Assembly (NCBI GenBank): GCA_013397435.1
Contig: VZRG01000373.1
Span: 62,001-126,000 of the forward strand
DNA from: Erythrocercus mccallii
Taxonomy: Eukaryota > Chordata > Aves > Passeriformes > Dicruridae
DNA: 64,000 nt
Reading direction: 5' to 3'
Positions 38,901 to 50,200 of this stretch are shown here, one piece after another. A program made the position numbers and the translations under genes. Each line of letters opens with the position of its first letter. Position 1 is the first letter of the stretch. The notes beneath the pieces were generated by a model that was not told the origin of the DNA, did no database searches, and worked only from the letters and a program-made list of their open reading frames with translations.

Positions 38901-40665
38901 TTCATAAATGATTTAGGCCACAGGGTTGGGTATGATGGTACACAGTTGAACATCCACAAAATGGAGTATTAAATATAGTTTCCGAGGACTTCTCAACTTT
39001 GTGGCATTTAAATACGATACAAGATCATACCATATAACCAGACTGTGTAAGGGGATTTTGCATTAATCTCTTCTTCGACAGTCCCTTACCATCCAGATGG
39101 CTGCAGGATTAGTATGTGCCTGCATGCATATATATTAAGTCCCATTCCCTATCTGTAACATTCTGCCAAATCCAAAGAGTGCAGAGTTTGAATTTCTCTA
39201 AGGAAATGTATTATATTATGAGACAAGTAAACTTTCATAATCATAAGACTTCGATAGGACAGTAATGTAGCAGCATTTTTTTTAATCAGTAAAGAATATT
39301 TTTGACCATCAGGATATTTTTTGCTTGTATTTTACAGGACCTGGATGTGAAGGCAGGTGGGGGTTGTGTTATGACCATTGGGGAGATGCTTCGTTCCTTC
39401 CTCACTAAGCTTGAATGGTTTTCCACGTTGTTTCCAAGAATTCCTGTGCCAGTCCAGAAAGCCATTGACCAGCAAATTAAAAGCAGACCTAGAAAAATCA
39501 AGAAAGATGGCAAGGAGGGGATGGAAGAAATAGACCGGCATGCAGAACGTAGACGTTCAAGGTCACATAAAAATTATTTTTAAAATTAATGTTAAAAGTT
39601 TGATATTGCACTACTTATTACCAGCAACATGTTGTCTTTTCACTGAGGCTTTAAGGCAGGAGTTTATGGATGTTAGTGGATTAAAATAATCAGATGATAT
39701 TTGGTATTTTAGATTAAATACAGGCTCTGTATGTAAAGTATAAATTGGAAAGAGGATCTGTTAACTATTGAAGGAGGTGTTTCATAAAGAATGTCTTCTA
39801 TTTTAAAAGGTCTCCAAGACCAAGATCTATCAGTCCCAGGAGGTCTCCCAGAAGATCCAGAAGCAGAAGTCACCATCGGGAAGGCCATGGATCATCTAGT
39901 TTTGACAGAGAACTAGAAAGAGAACGAGAACGGCAGAGATTGGAACGCGAAGCGAAGGAGAGAGAAAAAGAAAGACGGAGATCTCGAAGTACTGATCGCT
40001 CACTGGAACGGAGGCGAAGCAGAAGCAGAGACAGATACAGAAGCCGGAGCCGAAGTCGTGACAGGAAAGGTGATAGAAGAGACAGAGATAGGGAGCGAGA
40101 GAAAGAAAATGAGCGGAGTCGGAAAAAAGAGAGAGATTATGATAAGGAAAGAGGTAGTGAGAGGGAAAAAGATCGATCTAGAGAAAGGTCAAAAGAAAGG
40201 AAAAGCAAGGGTGAAACAGAAGAGAGAAGACACAAGGATGACAAAGATGAGAAGAAACACCGTGACGACAAGAGGGATTCCAAAAAAGAGAGAAAGCATA
40301 GTAGAAGTCGAAGCCGGGAAAGAAAGCATAGGAGTAGGAGCCGAAGCAGGAACACAGGTAAGCGCAGCAGAAGCAGGAGCAAAGAAAAATCAAGTAAACA
40401 TAAAAATGAAAATAAAGAGAAGTCAAATAAACGAAGTAGAAGCAGAAGCAGAGGAAGAACAGATAGTGTTGAGAAGTCCAGAAAACGAGATCAGAGTCCC
40501 AGCAAAGAAAAATCTAGGAAGCGTAGCAGAAGCAAAGAACGTTCCCACAAACATGATCACAGTGATAGCAAGGACCATTCTGACAAACATGATCGTCGAA
40601 GGAGCCAAAGTACAGAACGAGAGAGCCAAGAAAAGCAACAGAAAAACAAAGATGAGACTGTGTGA
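32649..40665 (+). CDS. PRPF38B: PRPF38B, pre-mRNA-splicing factor 38B
   Basis: Nuclear splicing protein related to the tri-snRNP component PRP38. Six coding exons were placed: 32649-32927, 36124-36192, 36486-36637, 36721-36781, 39338-39561 and 39810-40665 (stop TGA 40663-40665). They total 1641 nt and 546 aa, the same length as I recall for human. A variable Pro/Gln-rich N-terminus is followed from about residue 45 by the PRP38 domain (LPLWGNEKTMNLNPMI, YFKVQLYELKTYHEVVDEI, THTDSPYIRALGFMYIRY, CVMTIGEMLRSFLTKLEWF). From about residue 255 to the end comes a long RS/RE/KE-rich tail ending QKNKDETV, typical of SR-related proteins. The ATG at 32649 has a good context (gccATGgcc). The donor of intron 5 is weak (AAG|gtcaca), and retention of that 248-bp intron would stop after SRSHKNYF. 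The antisense open frames at 40137-40638 are shadows of the RS tail. Confidence 0.97.
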
Positions 40666-41007
40666 ATTCTTTCAGAAGTGGATCACATTGAATCCTATAA
40701 ATGTTTGATTAAATCCTGCTTATTTTTTCTTAAAGTTGAGATTGTGCAGTAGTTGATGAGCACTCTTCTCCAACCTCCCTCTAGGCTGCAGATTGTCATT
40801 TCCTATTTTGGGTAGGGAAGTGCCTTTGTAAACCCATTCAATGCATTGACAGTTTCGAACCATTTGTTTAGTTTAATTTGTAATGCGGAGATCGTTCTTG
40901 CATTTTTATTGTTCAGATGTTTCTGAAATGTACAGTCTGTACATATGTCCTGAAAATGTTTTAATTCCTTTGGCATGGTTGCCATGTTGGTTAAATTTCT
41001 ATGAGGC

Positions 41008-41875
41008 AATAAACTGCCACTAATTATACTTTCCTTTTGTAGACGTGGAATTATGGTTTGTATCCTGAAGTTAGCATGGCTGTGCTTTCCATAATAGTAT
41101 GGCTTTTAGGGATGGATCTGGAATGTTTATTATAGCTGAGATATTTATGTGCATACAATGTGCATACAATGTACATTGAGGGCTGCAGATTTAGAACTAA
41201 CATTTATGTCCACTGTACCTGCTGTTTTGTCCAAAGCTTTTAAAATGTATTATGTTGATCACCAGTGGTGTTAAATTGAGTGGGCTTTCAGAGGTAGTGG
41301 TTTCGATGCAAGGATTTAGATTATGTTGGGGCTTGTTTAGTAATTCTGTAGAAAGGCTACCTCAAGCGTACACTGTAAAGGTTGACAGATGAGTACCGTA
41401 GCCATCTATGCATTTTATTTGTTTGAAGAAAATCCATGTAAGCTTCCATTTTTTTTTTTTTTAAGAAAACACGATTTATCCATTTGTGGTCCTTTAATGT
41501 TTTTAAGCAGCTGCACTCTGTCATTTATGGTAATCCTGGGCTAATAAAGGCATTTAAGATGGGAAGAGGGAGGTAGGAAGAAGAAAAATATTACAAAGGA
41601 TTTCAGTTTCAAGCTTCCAAAGCATTTTTTTAAGTGTAAACATTTAAAATAAGAATTAACTGATAGTGTCCTTTTTTAATTCATATTTTCTACAAATAGT
41701 AAAGATCACAGTTTGTGCTGAACATTTCATCTGGCAGATTTTTTTTTTAAACAGGTTCTTAGAAGCAAAAACCAAAATGCATTATAGAAAAAGATCATAT
41801 CATTGAAGTCCCAGTCTATTTCATAGATTATTCTGATGACTTGTATACTAAGTGAGGAGAACCATCTGGAATAAA
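41008..41875 (+). terminator. PRPF38B: candidate PRPF38B polyadenylation signals
   Basis: AATAAA occurs at 41008-41013, 41543-41548 and 41870-41875, giving 3'UTRs of roughly 0.35, 0.9 and 1.2 kb. Which of them is used cannot be told from the sequence. Confidence 0.5.
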
Positions 41876-41889
41876 CTCTCAATTAATTC

Positions 41890-44800
41890 CTTTGTATTGA
41901 GTGTCAGCTTTTCCCTGCACGTTCATTGCCAATTAAAGAGTGCTTCAGTTCCTCCACATTTTATTTTCAGATCAAGTGACACTTCATATGAATACGGGAT
42001 TTCATGTAATAAGTAACTTAAAACAAAGATGTAGCAAACAAATGCCACAGCCCCAAGATAGGAAGAATATGAAGTGGGAATCAATCATGAAGTAACTTGA
42101 GGGTAAAAATAAAATATTTGTGCCTTTTTTTGCTTCTGTGTGATGCAGGTCACATAGGCATATTTCATTTTAAACATCCTGGGAAAACTGTTTTGACTTC
42201 CAACAGTATACTTAATTCCATAATATTCCAAGAAGCAAACCTTTTCTTCCTCCCTGCTCTTCCTGTTTTCTGAACTTTAACAGTCTTTCCTTTATCGCCA
42301 TGATCCTTAGTAATCAACATTTTTTAGTACTGATGTTAAGGTTGTCTGCTTATATCTGTGTCACCTGATTTTAAATCTGAGCTTTAAAAATACTTAAGCT
42401 TCAACAAATTCATTCCCATGCAGCGTGAAACTAAAATACTGAGCTTTAATTTAAGATTGGAGAAGAAAAGTCTACTACATTATTAGAACTGTCTCTGCAG
42501 TCTGGCAAGGGATTGCATAGATTCTGTCCAAACAGTGAGGACAACTTTAATTTATCTTGTTTGTGTCTAGAGGGCTTCTTTTGGCCTTGTTTTTAACCTT
42601 CAGTTTCTGAAACAAATTACGTTCTTGGGCAGAGAGGCTGTAGAACCAGTGTTTTGTCAGGGAAAATGGATTATTAATTTCTAGTTGTTCCTTCAGGGCT
42701 CTTCCTCTTCTTCTGAGACTGTTGGGCAATACAGTGAAAGAATGGTTTATTTGCAGGAAAAAATGCAGGTATTTGAGAGACAATCTTTGACCTGAACATG
42801 GACAAGTACACTTCGTTGTACTACAACAAAGATGGCAAACATTTTGGTACATTTTGCTTGTGCGAAGACTGGGCCATCCCAGTATCTCTTTATAAGTGCA
42901 GTAATTTCAGGACTGTGTTTTATTTTCCTATTTTATAAGTAGTCCTTTTTGACCTCTGAATTTAATATGATTGATATGTACTTGAGTTAGCAGTGTAATG
43001 GACAGCACAATATTCACTGCCAACTAAGACCTGTGACAATTACTTGAACCAAGACACCTGTCTGAAATTACCCTTGGGATTTACTCTCATACAGCTCTTC
43101 AGTTTGTATCCAGGATCTCTTAATACCTTTCTGTCTTTCTGATGCCATGTTTATTTCATGTGTGCCATTCCTTAAATGCAGAAGGAACTGCAGGGCTGTG
43201 TGAGCAGCTCTGATGAGCAGGGTGAGCTAGTGGACGTCCAGTGCTGCCCACTCTGGTGCGGTTGTTGCAATGCAGTAGAGCTGCACTGGACATTCATCTC
43301 GGGGGTATTAGAAGAAAATTTCTGCCAGTTTTAGCTGGAGGAGCTGTGGTTGCAGAGCTGTTGTTTCTCACAATGTGCACTCACTCTTCAGTTCTCAGGG
43401 TAAATGACCATGACCGAAGCACTATGAACCCGAAGTTTCCATAGTATGCCACATGTCCATTATAGCCTAGCTGGGATAGTTATCCTTGTGAAGCCTCATC
43501 TGTCTTGGAAATTTCCTATGGCTCCAGTGCTAAGTGCTGGAATGTTAATAGTGTCCTACAGCATACAAGTTCCACTTTTTAGGGGAACCTGAAGGAATTT
43601 GATGAATTCTGCTGGCTTTAAATGTCTGAGCCCTTTGTCCCACTGTGAAGCACATGTAGCTTTAGGTGTGGATGACCACCAGCTAATAAGCAAGGCAAAA
43701 CAGCATTTAAGTGCCACTCTTAATATTTTGCAATGAGGTTGTCATTGTATCTTTTTTACTCTTCACCAGCAATAGTTAGTTGTGGTAGAACACTAAATCT
43801 CAGTAAATTTGGGTCATGTCTGAAATCAGCTGAAGGATAGATTTTTGCCAGTTCCTTCAGTGGATTGAAAACCTAAGTTTTGAGCTATTTATTCTGTGTC
43901 AGATGCAATTAAAAGCATTGTGTATTTTAAATAATATTTACATTTTTTTTCAAGTGTTCATATTTGTGTAATTCCAACTAATACACATTTACTATTATGC
44001 ACTGAATTTAATTTTTTTATTAAGCATTAATGAAGTCATCTGCTGTGGAATAGTGGTTTTAATCACCTAATTTGTTGTCCACATGATTTCGCAGATACTG
44101 CTCTGAAAGCATCCATTTTAGCATATCCATATGCTGCCTACCTCCAAGCCTTCAACAGGAATTTTCTTGCTTCTCAAGTCTTTCAAGTCTTTCTCAAGAG
44201 TTGGGTTGCTTGGGTTTTTTTGGTAGGATTTTTGTTGTTTATTTGGTTGAGAATTTTATTGCTTGGAGTTTTTTTGCATCATAAAGTCCAAAGCTTCATA
44301 CAAGTAAATACTACAGAAACAGCATCTATAAAAACATAACATCTGATTGTCCTTTCCTGTGATCTGAAGTCAGCATGACCCATAAAAGTGTGTTTACCTC
44401 AGTCTGGAGAGAACCTGCAACCAATCCTGACCAAATTTTTTTAATTAGCTCAGTGAATGCCAGTGCCAGGTCACATAGCAACAGTGTTAACTATTAGGCA
44501 ATTGTTATTAGACAATGTCTAATGCCTGAATAACAATACCTTGAGGTTACACACTGCCGTAGTAGGAGGTATGTATCTGGCTCAGTTTCATTGTGTTGCT
44601 TTTCCTCCCTGTTTTGCTAATTGTACACATCTGCTGCCCACTTTTTTAGAGCTGAATCAATATGGGTTTTTTTCTTGAAATCGTGACTCCTCTTCAGCTT
44701 TTCACCTTTTTTTCCCTAACAGACACACAAATAATACATTCTGATACAATTACACTTCAGTGACAAAAGGGAGAGGAGCTGATGAAAATACTACTGCAAC

Positions 44801-46960
44801 ATTGTAATGTGTAACTGAGGTGTTAAGGTCTGTATTTAATTAAGAAAATGTACACCAACAGTTTAGAATGGCTTAAAGTACATCAGAGTTACTATTAGAG
44901 CGTGGAATTATCAGAATTGCTTTGGTGAAGTAGTTTGGCGCTTGAATTTGGTTCCAAAAGAAACCAATTGCTTTAGATCTCTGAAAACCCAGCTAAACAC
45001 GCTGTGGTGACAGTGTTTAGCAATGATGTCTGCAAAAAAGAAATATTGAAATAGAATCCTCAAGGAATAAGGCTGTTTAATTTTTTCTTTTTATTAAGTG
45101 AGAAATAAAACCAACTTTCTATTAACTAATGCAGAGCAGCCTAAAGAAAGACTTGTTTGATCATAACTAAATGCAGATCGTGTTTTAAGAAGCAGCATAT
45201 AATTCTTAGGCCATCTACTAGCAACTTAGTGAAGCGTGAGATTCCCATGTGATTTTGCAGAAGTGATCAGAAGCATTGGCTGAGATACCCAACACCTAAT
45301 GTGTTCTCTGAAGAAAGGCAATTTCCACAATGGATAGTGTCTGTTTTTATAAGCTGAAAATAGTGCTAAAACCCCTATTGTCTTCGGATACCTTTGTACA
45401 CATGAGCTTCTGAAGACTGTTAGATTACACATGTGTTTGTAGAACCATTGACCTTAAACTTTGCTTTCAAAGTCAGCTGAAAAAAGTGACCACTGTGGAG
45501 TATGAGAGAAGGTCCTGCCTGGATTAGGAATCAGATACATCTAGGTGTTCAGCTTTCCTGGACCCAGTCCTCCAGCAGCTGTGAGTGATGTGTCTTTCCA
45601 GCTTCGGGGGAAAAAAGACTGAAAATAACATTTAGGGAGAATGGTGTTAGGAAGTCTTAATATCCAGGATAGCAGTAAGTGAACAGCAGCAAAAAGGAGA
45701 TCAGCCTTAGGGGGAGAATGTCAGCAGTGATTTCTTGCCATTCCTCTGAGGAGCAGAAAATAGTCCAGAACACCAGGAGAAAGTAAATGAGTGCTGAAAA
45801 ATATTTTTATCTGTTTAGATTTTAAGGGCTTTTCTGGGGCACTATGGCATAGTGAAGTGAAGACTTAGTAAAGTGAAAGAAGGTTGGTATAAATGGAGGA
45901 GAAGACAATCAGTAGTGCTAGTAGAAATAAACAAGAGATTTCAGAGGTAAATATGGATTTTAACAAACTACCTATGCTTATGATACACAGGGCTGTGAAG
46001 CATTTCCCTCCAATCTCAACAATTTAATCAGCAGGAAAATTTGGATTCATAGGTTCTAATATGAATTGTGATTCTTATAACTTACCTCCTTATCTGAACC
46101 AGAATTTCATCTAGATGTGTTTTGCATTGCTCTTTCCTCTATAGATAACTATAAAAAAATTTGGAAATTAAGACAATTCCAGTTATGGGAAAGCAACTGT
46201 CTTGAGAAATTTTTGTTTCAGTGGCTGCTTTTGAAGTTGTTTCTAGCAGTTTACATAGGCAAATAAAGCACTATCCTGCTGAAACCGAGAAGAAAAGGTA
46301 GAATAGATTGAGGTAAGCCACACTTTTTCTTTTGTACTTTTTTGAAAATAGCAGAAGTGCCACCTGGCTTAATTTGTAATGGGATGTAGGAAGGCTATAA
46401 AAGATAAACCTGCCTTTTAATAAGTGCTATCGAATAAGTAGGAAGCATTGTGACCATGCATGATAGTATGCAGGACACAATACAGGTAAAGTTTTGGGGT
46501 GTTTTTTTAAAAATTATGCATTATAAGATGGAAGAGGGCATGAGATAAACCTGAATAACACTACCAGAAGCCTTGACTATCAAATCTATATGCTATATGC
46601 ATCTTATTTGTAGATGATGCAAAAATATTCTATAAACTTCATGAATTTTTAATGAATGTAATGCTCTTACCCATTCCAACAGAGCTTCCAGAACAGGTGA
46701 CTGAAATGACATGAAACAGTGGTACAAGTGTTAGGTGTAAGGTTGTAAGCTAGAAAATATTAATAATCTGCAATATGTAGTCCATCTATATTACTATGCA
46801 ATCCCATCAGATAGCAATAGTTTTATAATGGATTAAATCCATGCCTTGGGAAAGGCAAAGTAATTTTTTCCCTTTAAAACAATTTTTACTTTAAAATGTG
46901 TTTAGGAGTGATCCATTGCAGTTACTGATTGGTTTCTTTAAAAAATACATAAAATGAAAA
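41890..46960. other. intergenic region PRPF38B-FNDC7 (tail to tail)
   Basis: About 5 kb of AT-rich sequence with no exon-like open frame that I can support. A distal FNDC7 terminal exon on the minus strand could be hidden here, but I could not identify one. A T/G-rich stretch lies near 44190-44280. Confidence 0.5.
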
Positions 46961-46967
46961 ATGCTCA

Positions 46968-46973
46968 TTTATT
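46968..46973 (-). terminator. FNDC7: candidate FNDC7 polyadenylation signal
   Basis: Forward tttatt reads AATAAA on the minus strand, about 295 bp downstream of the in-frame stop at 47268. It would serve an FNDC7 transcript that ends in its eighth FN3 exon. Confidence 0.4.
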
Positions 46974-47267
46974 TGCTTCTATATTATAACCATTCCTAAT
47001 CTCCCAACTGAACACGAACTTTTCTGTATTCATCAGGATATGGGTGATCCTGTTAAGAGGCACCTGTGTAGATCAGTGTGCCCACACCCAAAATGCTGCT
47101 GCAAAGTTCCCATCACAGATATTGCAAGACTGCACTCATAAAGTTTACTCTGCAGTCAACACTAGAGCAGAAAAGTTCTGTTCCATGCCACCTTTACCTG
47201 CATAACTTTGGATTACATTTTAGCCATCTAGCATGCATGGACAAAAAAAAAAAAAAATCAAAGAAAT

Positions 47268-50200
47268 TTAAATTCTACCTGAATATATTTTCTTAGGACA
47301 AAATGAAGAAAATAAATTGAGCTTTGGCCCCTTGTCAGTCACTGGAGCTACCACCACAGTGTAGACATCTCCACAAGGTATCTTGGTGATATCACAGTGA
47401 CTCAGACCCAGGCTGGGGGTACAGCTGAAATTGCCCTTTGAGCCATGTAAATCAGCTTTATAGTTTATTGTTTCATCAGAAGCTCGCCAGAACACCCTGA
47501 TGCCATTGTTGCTGAGTCTATAGAGCTTCACCCCAGAAGGGCAGCAAGCACCTAAGAAAGAAACATTAATGAGCAAATTTTGTGAACTCACAATGTATTA
47601 TAAATTTCTAGAGTGCAGTTTAAACCAGATTACTATGCTTACCAGCATTTCAAGGAGGAAATTACTATTTCACAAAGCCAAAGTAATTCTTGAAAATAAC
47701 TAGGGGAGGAAATTATTAGAGTCGTTTTATGGAGCTGGAATTCAGTCATTGTTTTACATGTTGGAATATTGTTGCTGTCACCTGGCATAAGACCTACCTT
47801 AGAATGCCCAGAATCCTTTTGAGGTGTCTAAAATTTAATTATGCCATAGCATAATTTAAATTAAAAATCTGTTTCTGGAGTAATGTTATTAGAACTTCTT
47901 TATATGGCCAACTGATGGCTGTCATAAGAACAGGTCTTGATTATATGAAAGTAATCTGAAGTGCATTAATTGAAAGAGGGAACTACAGGTGTATTAGCTA
48001 TGTGTTGAATTTCAGCTGTGCTATTTTTATGAGAGGAACACCACACGAAGTACTTGGAGTGTTTCTTCCCAATTGCATTTACACTTTACGTACTGGAAGA
48101 ATATCCCTGATAGGTGCAGCTGGATGTCAAACCCGTCTCACTAATGGCTTTCAGAGACACTGTATAGTTGGTGCCACATGTGATACAGCCCAGGAGACAG
48201 TAGGTCTGAAGTGTGTGACACTTTGCCTGTCCTTTTGGAGACTCCAGTGTTGTTACATATGTCTGTGCACCTCTCCCAACAGACCAGCTGATATTGGTTA
48301 CCGACTGTGTCACTTGAGTTAGTATCAGGTCATTAGGGCAGCAAGGAGCTGAAAGAAGAACAAAAAACAGAGAAGTGAATTCTGTTTTGTACCTGGAATA
48401 TGGAAGGTATTTGGAGGGTTGCAGGTAGAATAGTACATGATCAAAAGTAAAGGAATGAAGAAGTGCATGCTTTTCAGGCATGCTGAAAAATAGTTGACTC
48501 TGCTGGCAAGCCTCTAATAAACAGCATGTCAGTATAAGATCAATTTGTCTCTTAACTGTGGGTTAGAACTCTTATTATAAAATGACTGTTCACCAAGATT
48601 CTAAAAATTACAAAGATTTTTCATCAGAATCTCAGAGTACATCTGTAGTTCAATTAAGCAGGGTCTGTCTCTACCCCTCAAGTCATGTCATGTATCTCGG
48701 TCCAGCTCCGTCTCTGTTTAAAAATCTCTTCCTCTACAATGTAAAATGACTGCAGCTAAACTGCTTGTTAAAAATAGATCCTGGTGTATATTAATCTCCC
48801 TACTGGGCCTGGGGATTGTCTGAAGAGGTGGTAGAGGACAAAACCTGTTAGCAAATTAATAGCAGGAATAGTGGGTAGAATGTGCTTTAATCTGTTCTTT
48901 ACACTGCTTATTTGTTGACATGGACATTACCTCATTGCCTCTCCTGATAGTATTAAATATCAAAATGCTGACAAGGAAGTTATGCATTACATTAGTGGCT
49001 TATGTTATTACATTTTAGTTAGCTGTGCCAGAAGATAATTGGGTGCATTAAGGCCTCTCAGTCTGAGGCAACTGCTAAAAGACCCCTCCTTGTCACACAC
49101 AGAGGCAGGTTTACAGAAAAGGACATCCAGCAATACATAGTACAATGTGCACATATTATAAATAAAAAATAGCCAAAACCATAGAGTCATAGAACTATTT
49201 TAATATTATGCTGCTAAGTATGTTGTATATAGTATGTAACTATATACAATTCCCCATACCTGTCTCTAAAGGAATACTGTAGCTTGGGAAGCTCTGTCCT
49301 GCTGCTGATCTTGCTATAGCACTTACAGAGAAAGCAGATCCACAGGGAAGATCCATTAGGGTACAGGAATTCCTGGTGCTTGTGCAATGCCAAAGTCCAG
49401 CCTCTCCTCTGGCAGTGACAACATATGTAGCTTCTTCATTGTTAGGTTGCCACTGCACACTTACTACAGATGGACCCTCCTTTGAGATATTTTTAATTTG
49501 AGGACTGCAGGGAGCTGAAATATTTCATATTAATAGTATTTAAATAGATTGTTTATGCATACTATGTAAGTTACAGGTGAATATTCAATTCTAGTTAGAA
49601 CTGACAAATTGCTTTGGAAAAGTGTATGATCTTTACGCGCTTTACTCCTGGTGAGAATTTAGAAGTTGTGACAGAACAGACAATGTAAGGATTTTTTGTA
49701 TAAATTGTAATTTTGATTTTTAAAATATTGGAGCTATCAGAAGCTTTCAATACAAATTTGATATAAGTTCCCTTATTATAGTGTATTCTTAAGGACTTTC
49801 AGTTTTGGAGTTGCTGGTATTTTGGGTTTTCAAAAAATTTTTATCAGTAAACTTAGTAACAGTTAAACAGTAACTTAGCATCCAGTAATGTTTTTCATCC
49901 AGGAGTCACTGTGGTGTATAATAATGATATCTTCAGCGAAAGGACAATGAGCGATCACAGTACCTGTTGCCACGTACTGAGGCGCACACGAGGTGTTGCT
50001 GCCGCGGGCCTCGCTGAAGGAGTACACGGTGATGTTGTAGGGGGTGCTGCACTGCAGAGCCGACAGGGTGCAGGCCGTGGCCGTGTCCCTGCAGAGCACC
50101 ACGCCGCTGCCGCCGGCCGCTCGGGTCTCGTACAGGTCAGCGCCTCGCACAGGAGCCCAGGTGACCCGCACCGTGTCGACTGACATGAACACGGCTCTGA

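Noticed and set aside
40137..40638. antisense open frames with Leu/Ser-rich products
   Set aside because: They are shadows of the Arg/Ser-rich PRPF38B tail read backwards.
45552..45612. possible FNDC7 terminal exon after an acceptor-like site (minus strand, gttattttcag)
   Set aside because: It keeps frame but the encoded peptide has no resemblance to FNDC7 and no other support.
49180..49200. CR1-like atagagtcatagaac
   Set aside because: It is too short and not followed by the CR1 body.
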